The notes below the pieces were generated by a model, which saw only the letters and a list, made by a program, of their open reading frames with translations, ran no database searches and was not told the origin of the DNA. A DNA stretch of 64,000 bases from Macrocystis pyrifera (Eukaryota; Sar; Phaeophyceae; Laminariales; Laminariaceae): the NCBI GenBank assembly GCA_031763025.1, contig JASSKH010000039.1, positions 1,612,001 to 1,676,000 on the forward strand. The letters run 5' to 3'. Below are positions 1 to 11,232 of the stretch, piece by piece. Each line of letters opens with the position of its first letter. The first letter of the stretch is position 1. The position numbers and the translations under genes are program-made.

Positions 1-752
1 CCGAACGGCTTTCTTTCCGCCTTCGTTGATGAAAACACCCACGAAGCCTTTGTGCACGGCCGTAGAAAGCGGAGACATGCTGCAGCCATTTATCGCGCAC
101 ATCTGATGCATCGCCCCCAGCGACAGCAGTCAGGAGACCACACCCTCGTGACTTCCAGCGCATGCCATATATAGAGGGATCCCACGTTCGGAATGGCAGC
201 GGTCAAGCGTGTCGGGCGCTCTGGAGCACAGCATATCGAACACGTCAATGTGACCGCGGCCGGCCACTACGTGCAGAGAGATGAACCCCTTGTCTTCCGC
301 GAAGGCCGGGTTGGCACCTGCCTCGAGCAGCAACTGGACCACTTCCTCGAGCATGAGACCCCAAACGCAAGTCACCATGAGTGGGGTGAAGCCTTTGCTT
401 GAGGTCGGCGCAGGACCGCTTCAGCAGCAAGCTAGTGATTTCGACTTTCCCGCTCCTAGTCTCTAAATGCAGGGCCCTTTCACCAAGAACCGTGTGAACA
501 GTGTCTGGCGTTGGGCATGGGACTTAGATGGTGACGGGTCTGTTGGGATCTGCCCCTTGTTCCAGCAAAAAAGATGGCGATGCGAGCATGATTGGCTAGG
601 GCGGGCGCCACGATGGGCGGGTAGGGTTCCCCTTGAGCCCCATTCACGCTCGCTCCAGCTACAAGCGCGGCCCTCACTCGTCTCATGCTTCCATCCTTCA
701 CAGCAGTAAGTAGTTGCGCATCAATGTTGATTATTGACATACGAGCACCCAT
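1..752 (-). pseudogene. Ankyrin-repeat protein gene, disrupted copy
   Basis: Reading down from an ATG at 752, the N-terminus (DAQLLTAVKDGSMRRVRAAL) is a typical start of an ankyrin stack. Further ankyrin helices follow in other frames: LLEQGADPN near 555, a repeat around 380-460 (ALHLETRSGKVEITSLLLKR), and the best one at 130-378 (VVQLLLEAGANPAF then GFISLHVVAGRGHIDVFDML). The repeats must be read in more than one frame and stop codons interrupt them, so no intact product is possible without several introns at improbable places. The pattern continues to the window edge (STAVHKGF near 40), so the 3' end is cut off. Ankyrin repeats mediate protein binding; no other domain is seen. An intron-rich real gene is the less likely alternative. 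Confidence 0.7.
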
Positions 753-1672
753 GCATCAGTTTAACGTGACCACGAATGAATGCCGGTGGTGCAGCGGCGG
801 TGGCATCAGCGGGAAAGCACGACGGGAACGTTAAGCGGAAACTCGAAGGTTACTTCGCGACAGACCTCGATGCACGTCTCCTACGCCCTTCGGGATGACT
901 GTTCCGAGTGCACTCCGTGCTAGATTCGGGGCAAGCAAGTTGGGCGAGGCAACCGACAAGGGGAGACGCGGTATGTTTGACACTAAGAATATGTGGGTGA
1001 GAGAACCGACGTCAGGTCACATTGGTCAATGAACAGTCCCCGAAAATAGTGAAGTGAGGGTTGGACCACCGGATGGGGCAGGAGGCCTTTTGTATAATCC
1101 AATACGATCGGTGTACGTGCAGAAGAGCACAACCTTTTCGGATAGACGCCGCGTTGACAGGCACACTTGGCACGGGGGTTACCCCGGGCAAGCCCCCCGC
1201 ACTCAGCACGGAGATTACCTCGGGTAAGGCCCCCGCGCTGGGGCAGGAGGCATCATATACTGCAAAACGTACTTCAAATAATCGGTGTAGCACAGAGGAA
1301 TACTACAAAAGGCCTTTCTCGTAACGCTGGAACACGCTGGCTATAATACTTGATTTTTTTTCCAAACTTTGTTTTAATCGTTTGTTTACACGCGTTGCAT
1401 AGGCGGCTCGCTAACCCATTTCTTTGCGACCCTGACCAGCGACAACCAATGCCGAGTAAGTACTCGTATAGTCTTTTTCTTTGTGCTGAGAGCGCGCCGT
1501 ACGGATATCATTCTGCAGCACTGCGTGTCGTCCAAAACCTTGCTGTGATATTACAGTTCCTGTGTTGAGATTCGGGCACTCCATCCACGTTGTTTATACA
1601 TTGCCTCCGCATCCCGAGTTCCTTCGTATGGTCGTAGCTGTCATGGGTACTTTGTTTCAGTCACTTTTGAAC
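753..1672. other. Gene-free stretch with a local duplication
   Basis: No coding signal. The segment about 1073-1145 (GGGGCAGGAGGCC, then a CGGTGTA motif and a CAGA-rich stretch) recurs diverged at about 1242-1318. Between them lies a short GC-rich repeat of TTACCCCGGGCAAGCCCCC type (1178-1240). Confidence 0.4.
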
Positions 1673-1679
1673 ACCTCGG

Positions 1680-1910
1680 ACAGACAGATCATGATCTATC
1701 TACGTGCAGTAGATCATCCAGCTCCTAACTTGCTGTTGTGGGAGGTTGTGCAGGATCTGCATACTCGTAGCACGGGTCTTAGGGTCAGGTTATGGCTAGG
1801 CAGGGAATATGTTTTAGATACTGCAGACCAGACGGTTCTCAGCCGGCAACACGAGCAAGACCATCGAGATCAAGGATCTGTCTTCCCTGATTTACCTACT
1901 GTAGATCGTC
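1680..1910 (+). repeat. GATC-rich interspersed repeat (family R3), copy 1
   Basis: Shares the blocks CAGATCATGATCTATCTAC, TAGATCATCCAGCTCCTAAC, GTTGTGCAGGATCTGCA and TACTGTAGATCGTCAG with copies near 14640, 15780, 20190, 31960, 36850 and 38980. Short ORFs across these copies follow the repeat, not a gene. Class unknown; no terminal repeats recognised. Confidence 0.6.
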
Positions 1911-2790
1911 AGTTGTGAACGATCTGGGGATGATCTGTCCGATCTCCCAAAGGAGTCTACCGCTAACGATGGGTTTCGTCAAAGTGATCCTTGGGGGCAA
2001 GTCGTCATTGTGTTGAGTTTCCCAAGCACCCGTCAAGTTTGGTTAGCGCTTGCACTGCGCTGTGTGTTACCATCTACCTAGTATACCTCAGTAAACCTAA
2101 AACTGCTGTGGTGTGCGCGCTCATTCTGAGTCGTTATACCTGGGCGTTTCTTTCTTGGAATTTAGTTTTCTTTGCGCTACGTGAGCGAGCGTATCGCGGA
2201 CCTGAAATTGTCGGCTCTATCGGCGACTCTGACGCAGAATTATGACATCGACACCGCGATGTGCTACATTTTATGCGGGACATTACTATACTGTAGGTCT
2301 TGCCCCAATGCGCAGCCACGCCGAGACACCCAGGGCTCATCACAAAATTCATGGACCTGCCGGTCTTCACTTCTAATGCCAGATCGGTCTACGTACAACT
2401 GCTTTATACATGCGCGCAGGGAGGGCAAAACGGCGCAGATAGTGCTGGTATGGTGTAAGAGATAGTAATATGGGGGGTTTGTTATCGATAGGAAGGAGTG
2501 CATGCCTGCCGACAAAGCACGATCGATCAAAACAGCAATGACCGCACACCCAATTCACACTCACCACAATAAATTTGCCAGCACCGCTACTTTGGCTTTT
2601 GCTTGAAGACAACGCAAAGTGGGCATGAGGTTCATTCGAGAGCATTTGTCGTACGAGATCAATAGAACTAACCCCAACCCTATCTCTGAGCCTACGTCAA
2701 TCAGATGTAATCACCTACTATTATTGGTTGGCATTGTTCCCGTTGTCTCGTACACAGCAGCAGTGTACCTCAGCTCTTTCGTATGAATAT
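1911..2790. other. Gene-free stretch
   Basis: Short overlapping ORFs on both strands with no recognisable domain and no splice-supported exon. No repeat family identified. Confidence 0.3.
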
Positions 2791-2804
2791 TTTGTACCTG
2801 GTAT

Positions 2805-3065
2805 GCTCTACTATCGAGTAGCATTGCATATGATATACTACATGTATGAGAATCGAGTTCGATACCATACTGATGAACAACGATCGTAATCGATACGATT
2901 TCGATGTTTGATGCATCGAAGCGTTCGTTCGGCATCTGCATAGAAAACACGAGGAAACCCAAGGATACCAGGGGATGTAGGGCCAAACACTTTCGATTCG
3001 ATATATCGAAAGTTCGATAATTTGATATGGCAAAACCGTCGGTACGATATTCAACACTTCTGCTT
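2805..3065 (+). repeat. TCGATACGAT-rich repeat (family R9), copy 1
   Basis: Rich in TTCGATAC / ATCGATACGATTTCGAT words. It aligns with 42225-42430 (same sense) and 19845-20085 (opposite sense): each has the GATACGATTTCG block, a TTTGATG..GAAGC block and a GGGAT/GGGGATG stretch near the middle. About 230-260 bp; class unknown. Confidence 0.55.
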
Positions 3066-3319
3066 GGCGTCAAGGATGATCACCACGTATTCGACACCAT
3101 GCATGCTTGATGGCCGATTGCCATAACTACTACTTGTCACTCTGACCCAATCAGCAATGGTTGGTAGGATATGCCTTTTCGTCGCGTACACGGCGTGCAT
3201 CAACCATACGTAGCAGTGTCGAATAAGAAATCCATCTCCGTTATCTAGCGAAGGAGCGGCCGCTCGTATTGTCCGCTTCCGTCACCACTGCGACTACGAC
3301 TGCTTGACTACAATACAAT

Positions 3320-4160
3320 GCTTCTTTTACACTGCCATTCACTGCTACTGCTGTGGGACTTATTGAAGGCAACGCACACTGTTCCCAGAAGGCAGCATCC
3401 AGATATATATATATTCGTTCATGTTTTATTGAAGTGGCGGCCGCTTGCAACGGTTCGATCACTCATTGCGACTGACGCGTTCTACGATAGAGATAGCACA
3501 TTTCCGTTTTTTTTTTTTTTTCTGAATGACGGGGTTCCTCCTTAACCCAAAATCGTCGGAAAGCCAAAAAGCCAGTCTTGTTTCGAAAAATGGCAATTTT
3601 GTATACTTGGGTCATGGGTCTATTCATCGGGATGCAATTTGTTTTTTGCTGAAGTCAGTTTTCGAGTGAGGTGTGAGGTATGGAGCTCCTTAAGTGAGGA
3701 ACCTCAGAAAAATTAGGGTCAACCTCTATCGTAGAACGCCTCGATTGCAAAAAACAGAGGCAGCATCCACTGAACACAACGCGACATCCATTCCCATAAT
3801 CTATTCAAGTCGCGGACCGTTTGCCAGTTTATTTATTTATTTATTTATTTTTATCCTCCTTGGAGATCTGGTAAAAAAAGCTCACGCCCAACACAGTTTA
3901 ATAGTTCGCTTACATCACCGCCACTGAGCTTATTTCATACAACGCACACTGAATACAGCCCAACATCCATCCCGGTGACCAATAAATAGAGGCAGTCGCT
4001 CGCACGGCCACCACCCATTGCGGCTATTTTTAGGTGACGAACACTGGACACACGATGCCTGGTGTATCATCATTCCCCGTCATCTATTGTACAGTGGCGG
4101 TCACGCGCAATGGCTTCGCTCACACTAAACCACTACTTTGACGGGTTCAAGCCAGCGCAC
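3320..4160. repeat. Degenerate tandem array with a MITE inside
   Basis: A unit containing CACACTGAACACAG, GACATCCATCCC, a TTTATTGAAGTGGCGG-like block, then a GCTCGCA..CATTGCG block, recurs at about 3372-3475, 3766-3930, 3940-4035 and 4045-4150. The first and second units are separated by the MITE at 3475-3743. The short ORFs here are translations of the repeat. Confidence 0.5.
3475..3743 (+). mobile_element. MITE with TIR GGCGTTCTACGATAGAGGT, copy 1
   Basis: About 265 bp, bounded by GCGTTCTACGATAGAG on the left and CCTCTATCGTAGAACGCC on the right, which are inverted repeats of about 18 bp. A second full copy lies in opposite orientation at 60176-60438; both share GAATGACGGGGTTCCT, TTTGTATACTTGGG, ATTCATCGGGA and TTTTGCTGAAG in the same order. 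No ORF, so non-autonomous. It carries the AGCTCC..AAGTGAGGA..CCTCAGAAAAT block that recurs all over the window. Confidence 0.75.
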
Positions 4161-4479
4161 AATAAGTGCGGCATGCCATCCATCCCATCCCGTTTTGAGT
4201 GCGAAAAGGCATCATCTCGCTTCTTTCCTATAACTATTGCAAAAACGGCAGTTGCAAGGGAGAAGGGTTTCCCGAGGCATTATCGTCAATCCATGGGTGC
4301 GATTCCCCCGTTCTCGTCTCCGTCGTCAACAACGCCTCCGCGAGGTTTTCCAGCGTTGGTGGTCCACTTTTCTAGGAGTCCCTCTTGTTGATCTCGGACT
4401 GTGGTGTGCTGCGTCCCTCTGGTGCCCCGTGCTCTGACCTGAGCAACAAGCGGTTCGGTTTGACTTGGCCTTGTTTGTT

Positions 4480-4665
4480 TTTGTAGTTGTTGGTAGATGG
4501 TATTGGTGATGGTAGTTGTGGTGGTAGTGGTGGTGGTGGTGGTGGTGTTAGTAATGGTGGGAATGGCGTTTAGTGTTGGTGTTGGTGGATATGGTGGTGA
4601 TGTTGACGGTGTTGGTGTCGGTGTTAGTGGTGATGGTAGGTGGTGGTGATGATTGTTATCGTAGC
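4480..4665 (+). repeat. GTG/GGT-rich simple repeat
   Basis: Almost continuous GTTGGT/GGTGGT trinucleotide-like sequence with few cytosines. Low complexity, non-coding. Confidence 0.75.
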
Positions 4666-4973
4666 ACGGGTGGCCAGGACACCCCCGTGCACATTATGGA
4701 CGTACACATATCCATGTGAAGATATTGAACAATTGTGCGAACCTCCTCGAGGGATCGACAACTTCTCCATTCCGTACGCCTAATAGTGTTTGTGCTACAT
4801 TGTTAAAACGTGTCCACAACACTCGTTTTACGCCCCCATGGTGCAAGGGGAGAAGGTCCCGGCCATCTTTGTAGGTATTGATGGCGTTGTTGCTCGCGGA
4901 AGCCCTCGAAGGATGAAAAAAAAAGTTTTGCCCCCCTACGATAAACATGGATCCCTGTACCTCCCCACACACG

Positions 4974-5048
4974 TTACTGTTGTAACATCGCGTCGTACGT
5001 TAATTCGTATGTAGTTTGGGATCAATGAGGCCTCCTGCTGCGACCAGC
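4974..5048 (+). repeat. 75-bp duplicated segment, left copy
   Basis: TTACTGTTGTAACATCGCGT through GATCAATGAGGCCTC is repeated nearly identically at 5362-5445. This copy has the plain site CGTATGTAG (TA at 5008-5009), which makes it the empty reference for a 7-bp insertion in the other copy. Confidence 0.85.
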
Positions 5049-5361
5049 CGGAGACTCTCACCCAGGGTTACTACTCCCGCGTTGGTTGTCTGGCGATCAA
5101 CACGGCACCTCGTCGCAGAGAGTAGGTACCCCGGTAAAATAAACACTAACAAAACTGATGTCGTTGTCGACGGTACACCTAGCTACCAACGATGGGCGGG
5201 CGGGATGGTCTGTTTTTTCCTAGCCTCTTTCTACTTTGTCGTGCTGTTGTAGAGCTGCGATATCGCTCACGGAGTGATACTCAATCACTGTCTCCCCATA
5301 CAACAAGGAGGCTTTCCCGAAAAGGGATCCACCCTGCTGGCGTCCCCTCTTTTCTGGTCCA

Positions 5362-5445
5362 GATTACTGTTGTAACATCGCGTCGTGCGTTAATTCGTAC
5401 CAGGTATGTAGTTTGGGATCAATGAGGCCTCTCTCTGCTGCGGCA
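5362..5445 (+). repeat. 75-bp duplicated segment, right copy with 7-bp TA insertion
   Basis: Same segment as 4974-5048, but CGTATGTAG has become CGTACCAGGTATGTAG: CCAGGTA inserted after TA (5398-5406). The flanks are otherwise intact, apart from GTACG versus GTGCG a little upstream and a TCTC expansion downstream. Confidence 0.85.
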
Positions 5446-5449
5446 TGAG

Positions 5450-6265
5450 AACATACCCATACTTGTTGACCCTTCTCTTATCTCAATGTCGTCGCTCGTT
5501 TGATGCGTATCCTTTTTGCGGGTGCTTTCTATTCCTTATTGTCCCCAAACGTGTAGCCTAGTTGATTAGGGGTTCTGCTACCGTTGGTTGTCCCGTGGGA
5601 ACGTCGTGTACGATTTTCCAGACCCCTCCGACGGTGATACGCGCTGAGGTATGCGATCGCGGTGTGATGCACCCGGAACGCGTTTACCTGGTTGTCGGCA
5701 CGCAGTGTTGTAGCGTGTCTCCGTGCGGTTCTTCCGGAACTAACATACGCTTGTGTCGTGCTTGGGGGGCGACAAAGGCGGAGCGTTTATGTAGGTGGTC
5801 TCCAACACTATATTTTCTCAGATACCGCAGCCCGCCCCCCACCGTAGATACCATACGCTTTCGTCTAATGAAGCACGCATAACGTCTGCCACAGTCGGCA
5901 TGTTTTCTACGTTTCGCTTGGTCCTCGCCCCCTCATCCCATTTGTTCCTCATTCGCGCGCTATACCTGAGCAGCCATCGCTGAAGGACGCAGTTCAAGAG
6001 GAGAACCGCTTATCTTGTCCCGAGGAGCATCGTCCCTGTCACTTCTCCTCTCCCTCCCCCCCGCCCCTTCCGCCTCTTGGACGCCCTCCAAACCTGAGGA
6101 GTTTGAACATTAACGCAATGCCGCGATCGGCGTCTACGAGAGGCGTCTTAAGGCAGTTAGTCAAGGAAGTCATGCAGCGAAAGGGGGCCCGCATTGTTTT
6201 TTTTTCCTTGTATGAGCCTTTTGACCATTAACCACGCTCCCTTTCGAGACGGAGAGGCAGTAGGG
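5450..6265. other. Gene-free stretch
   Basis: ORFs up to 106 codons without domain or splice support. A C-rich patch (6050-6080) is the only composition anomaly. Confidence 0.3.
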
Positions 6266-6269
6266 GGTA

Positions 6270-6440
6270 AGAGAGGTGTATTCATGTCATGCATGCCCTT
6301 CGTCGTATGAACCATATACGTTCGCATACCTAGGATACCGAGACGGACCACGCCGGGTTTTCCCCACCAAGGCCAACATTGCTTGCACCAAGCGCGAAGC
6401 TCCGTGAGGTGTTGGGCGAATCGCATCAGGATCCACACAT
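6270..6440 (+). repeat. Interspersed repeat R1, partial copy
   Basis: GGTGTATTCATGTCATGCAT to GAGGTGTTGGGCGAATCGCAT aligns to the 5' third of the full element at 63119-63670, with the diagnostic GCCGGGTTTTCCCCACCAAG and TTGCACCAAGCGCGAAG blocks. Confidence 0.7.
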
Positions 6441-6444
6441 GGGG

Positions 6445-7570
6445 AGAGCTGTACGTATACGTATATCACCCTAAGCCCCTTTCCTAAGAAAAAACGCACG
6501 GTACGCACTGTCGACGCGTGCGAGGTGCCATGGGGGTACTGTACTTTTATTTGGTCAAACTGTCACCGGTACTGGTGCGGTTCCTCGACTGAGGGATTAC
6601 CCAATGAGACCTTCAGACCTTCAGGCATGCCTTATCGTTGATCTCGTTTTCGCTTTACAGTACTCCTAAGATCGGCCGGGGTTGAGCGTCTATTCTTTTC
6701 CAAAAACGTTTTTTTTAAGGGAGGGATGATCTCGTGGAGATCGCTCAGGTGAGGGTCCTCAGAACAAAATGGTGCTGTAGAAACCCCTGCCACACCACAC
6801 GTGTTTTGACCGCAGGTGGGGGCCGGGACCCCTCCCTTGCATAATTTGGGCGTAGTAAAAAAAAGCTTTGTAGAAAAATGTAGCACACCGTTAGGCTTGC
6901 CGCATTGAGAGTTTGCAGACCCGAGCTCATCACGAAGGCTCTTCTACCCCCTCTCTACTACGATACGTGCCCTGCATTTTATCACGAACAGAGTTCAGCA
7001 CTTTTTTCATGGGATTACGTGTTCGTCTTAATAACAGTTTTATTTCGCCAGATTGTCGGACAAGGTGAGAACGACTCAGGCAAGGCAAGGCACCTCATAC
7101 AAATAAGGAGCTATCCTTGATATCACTCTAGGCGTAAATATAATGATCGTTTATACATTAATACCAATACAAATCGATACTTATTTTTACGGCCGGACTG
7201 GTTCACCCCTATCATTCCACGCGTCTGTTAATAGCAATAGCCCTACAGTACTGTACAACAAATAAACTCGTAAAATATAATTCGAACCGGTAGTTGACCA
7301 CGTCGGGAGCTCAACCGGTTCAAGAATGTTGAGCTAAAACCTGCCGCCCCTAGTATCGTGGGACGAGTACTTACCGAATGCGAAGCTCGGTCCTAGGTCT
7401 GAATAATCATCGCCGCCACCACCGAAGCACCTGGGGGGGTTGGCTACGAGCCCGCCCCCTTCGCTGGTGGATTGGCGCATCTTGAAGCCAGATCGCATCA
7501 CGTATTTGTGGGGGGATCGGTCTCTCTTCGATCTGTCCGACGTCGGAAGTGAGTATTAATAGTAAGCATA
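6445..7570. other. Gene-free stretch
   Basis: No supported exon. AT-rich between 7120 and 7290. No repeat family recognised. Confidence 0.3.
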
Positions 7571-7579
7571 CGCAACAAG

Positions 7580-8062
<483 letters not shown>

Positions 8063-8064
8063 AA

Positions 8065-8835
8065 ACAAGAGATGGATTTGATGATGAACGACGAGTCTGA
8101 TAACCATCACAGCAGCCCAACAATGTAGTCTATCGATGCATAGTTTTTCCGAGCAACGAATCGATCGACCGAAGTGTGCAGCCATCGCAGGTGTCCAGCA
8201 TTGAGCAACTAAGGCGCCCGTCTGACACTAATGACACGAAATACTTTACTCACAGCCGTTTAAAAGACAGCAATCGATGCATTTTGGTCAGACGAAGGAG
8301 GACCAACACTTTGTCACGCCAGAGGCACGGCTTTGATATTTGCGCGTTCTTTCTCACCTTGATCGGTAGCGAGACGCTGTGCTGTTTGATACCTGCATGC
8401 AGATTATGACGAAACATGGACGAGCGAGGAGGGGGGGGGGCAAGGGTTTGTAGAGGGCTGGTGCTATGGTTGGGAAGGGGGGGGGGGTATGATGCCGTTA
8501 TGTTCATATCGCGTTTAGGCCCCGCTCAGACGAGAGGATCGATACCTCACTGGAAATTGGTCTGGAAGATGCGCTTTTGGCGAAGCGTAACGAACAATCC
8601 CCTGGCGGTGCGTATCACGGAACAAAAAAGGCATACCACCCTGGACGAAAAAATAAGGAACCTCTGTACATTAATATGAGTACCAATAGGTCCTTATATT
8701 GACAGACACCCAGAGTGGTGTGTGCTGTCTTCACGCTCCACGGCTGGATAATAGTACGAGTAGTGCGGAATATCGTTTGCGTTTTGCACTATTTTTCACG
8801 GCTGTTCACCGATTGGTTCAAATCTCGCTTGTCAG
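8065..8835. other. Gene-free stretch
   Basis: No supported exon. Contains two poly-G runs (8430-8440, 8477-8487). Confidence 0.3.
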
Positions 8836-8837
8836 GT

Positions 8838-8995
8838 CTGATCGGGTCGGGTAAGAGTGTGACCCGATCCGACCCGTGACAGTTTGAACACTTTTTGACT
8901 CGACCCGACCTACCCGACCCAACCCGACCCAACCCGACCCGATCCGATCCGACCTTACCCGATCCGATCCGACTCGACCAGAACCCACCCGAGAG
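8838..8995 (+). repeat. GACCC / GATCC pentamer-like tandem repeat
   Basis: Degenerate CCCGACCCAACCCGACC and CCGATCCGATCC strings. At 8838-8880 the complementary GGGTCGGG faces CCCGATCC and could fold into a hairpin. Confidence 0.7.
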
Positions 8996-9171
8996 ATTAA
9001 AAAAAAATCCTGACTCGAACCAGGGGTGGGTCGTTTTCCGTGAAGACCCTGGAATTAGTAGTCGACATATACCTACTGTATTAATATATATGAATATTCT
9101 ACATTATATTGTTAATCGGGTTGCACTTTTCAGGGTCATCTTTGGGCTGACTTACCAGTGGAATGATGTAA

Positions 9172-9265
9172 TGACTTGCTAACAGTGTAGAGCTCTTCAA
9201 GTGACCTGCTAATAGTGTAGAGCTCCTCAAGTGACTTGCTAGTAGTGTAGAGTTTCTCAAGCGAA
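9172..9265 (+). repeat. Three tandem 28-bp units
   Basis: GTGACTTGCTAATAGTGTAGAGCTCCTCAA is repeated three times with few changes (9172-9201, 9202-9231, 9232-9261). The AGCTCCTCAAG core is also the hairpin block of family R2. Confidence 0.75.
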
Positions 9266-9699
9266 GAGCCTAATATTATAACATATGGTCCACGCCCCCT
9301 TATGCATAGTATCCGACTTACTCACCTGGGATTCTACGCTGGTGATTGACGCCACAGAAGTCACGCTGCCTTCGTCCTCAATCGGAGAGGAACACACCTG
9401 TGCTTGTGACTGCACCTGCCGCCCCGGGGATCCTCTCGAACCAACCCCTCCCTCTCCCCCGCCACTTCCTGGCTTTGACCTGACATACCAAACAGGGGGT
9501 TCATGAGGCGAGGGAGGACGGAGGGACGGGGGGAGGTGGGAAAGGGGGGGGGGGGCAGGCATAGAGGGAGGGAGGGAGCTTGAGCTCCATGTCAGGTGGT
9601 GTCTGGCAAGGACCGATAAAATATCGTTTTCCAAGATAAATCCATGGCAACTCAGGGGACTTAGCGACGCTCCTACCATACAAGGGGATGTACTCGTCT

Positions 9700-10215
9700 T
9701 TTTAATATTATGCATGGTCGTAGTCGTTAAGACCGCCAGACTCTCGCATCCCTACATTGCTGGGACGGATCACTTCCGGGTTTCACCAACCAGTGAGACA
9801 TTGGTTGCACCAAGCGTGACGCGCCGCTAGTTGTTTGGCAAACTGCACCAAGAGCAAGCTACATTCTGCTCAGAATCACTTCGGTTTAGGACTTCCATCA
9901 ACACATTGTCCGTACGTGTTTGCATATGGATCACAGCAGTAATTCCCTTGATGTGTTTTCCGGTGTGGCCACTTATCGAGACAACAAGGTACTGTGTATC
10001 TGCGTCTTGGGCACCTGACCATATACACCCTATGTGATACGATCATCTTCCTTGTGTTGCGCTAAGGTTCCCCATTCCGCTCAACATGATCTAACTCGAC
10101 CACCATCCATGGTGACGGCCACCCCCCTCCTAAAACAAACGGTACCCTGCTTGCCATGTTTAACTCACACCGTGATTGACGTGGTTTACAACGTCGTTGC
10201 TGACCGACGACTACC
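9700..10215 (+). repeat. Interspersed repeat R1, near full-length copy
   Basis: Starts ATGCATGGTCGTAGTCGTTA and ends near CGTTGCTGACCGACGACTA, spanning the same order of blocks as 63119-63670 (GGATCACTTCCGGGTTTCACC, TTGCACCAAGCGTGACG, ACTTCCATCAACACA, GGTACCCTGC). No ORF that spans it. Confidence 0.7.
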
Positions 10216-10249
10216 TTAATTATGTACAGGTACAATGCACACATATATG

Positions 10250-10370
10250 TAGAGGGGTGTGTGCCCATTATCACGCATGGCCGCAGTCGTTTGACGATAG
10301 ACTCTCTCATCCCAACAATGCCCGGACGGAGCACGTCGGGTTTTCACCGACCAGGCGGGGTACTTAAGGT
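10250..10370 (+). repeat. Interspersed repeat R1, truncated copy
   Basis: Only the first 120 bp of the element (CACGCATGGCCGCAGTCGTT to GTTTTCACCGACCAGGCGG), directly downstream of the previous copy. Confidence 0.65.
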
Positions 10371-10724
10371 AGGGGATAAAAGGGTTGAGCTAGCTTTATG
10401 GTACACGTTAGACACGCCTGTTAGAGACAGGGGTAGCAGTGGTTCAACTGTAGTTGTTGTGACTGACAGGCTCGTTAACCCTTATGTGACCCGTTTCAAC
10501 GGATATAAGGGAACCCTTACAAGGGATACTGACCCAAACAATGATAACTGTGGTATTATCAGCGGTATCCGGTTGCGTCTGTGCCGTGTGACTCCATGCA
10601 TTGTAACCCGGACACCAATCATATTATCATGCCCTAATCACGTAGTGACCCTTGCCGGAATCATAGTCACTTCTCCCCGTCAACCCCTCCCCCTATCAGT
10701 CTCTATATTATATACCTGGTATAT
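10371..10724. other. Gene-free stretch with one open frame
   Basis: Part of a 180-codon plus-strand frame (10222-10764). It begins inside the R1 fragment and ends inside the next R1 copy, so the frame is probably fortuitous. The middle (10400-10700) has no recognised repeat and no domain. Confidence 0.25.
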
Positions 10725-11232
10725 GTATAGGTTGGGTTGGTGTCGGTTGGCGACGACGCTGTAAAACACGCCTCTCACTGCGTGAGTTAGACAGCCAGGG
10801 TACCGTTTTAGTTTTTGTTTTTCGGCGGTTACCACGGCTGGCGGTCAAGTTAGATCATTTTTGTGCGGGGAGAACCTTTCCTCCGCACAAGAGGGATGAT
10901 CGTATCACGTAGTGTGTATATGGTGAGGCAGGCACCCACGAGACAGTTACATAGTAAACCCATTACTGTCTCTGGAAGCGGCCACACCAGAAATGAAATC
11001 AATTCATTGATGCTGTCATCCATTCCAAGACAATCCGCCTCAAAAGCGGTTCGTAGTAGGATGCAGCTCACCCTCCATGCGACTCACCCAAAATCTCACG
11101 GCGCTTCGCGCTTGGTGCAAGCAATGTCTGCCTGGTCGGTGAAAACCCGACGCGCTCCGTCCCGGCATTGTAGGGATACGAGGGTCTATGGCTGTACGAC
11201 TACGGCCATGCATGATAGTGAGTACACCCCCC
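10725..11232 (-). repeat. Interspersed repeat R1, full-length copy, reverse
   Basis: Reverse complement of 63119-63670 along its whole length, from GGTTGGGTTGGTGTCGGTTG (10731) to GAGTACACCCCCC (11220). The site GAGTACACC at 11221-11229 is the empty state of the TA site that holds an insertion in the copy ending at 25425. Just outside, at 10713-10721, sits a TACCTGGTA. Confidence 0.75.

Noticed and set aside
8985-9035. tRNA-like T-arm on the minus strand (CCTGGTTCGAGTCAGG followed by eight T)
   Set aside because: The arm does not pair as a tRNA T-stem and there is no acceptor stem, D-arm or A box upstream at the right distance.
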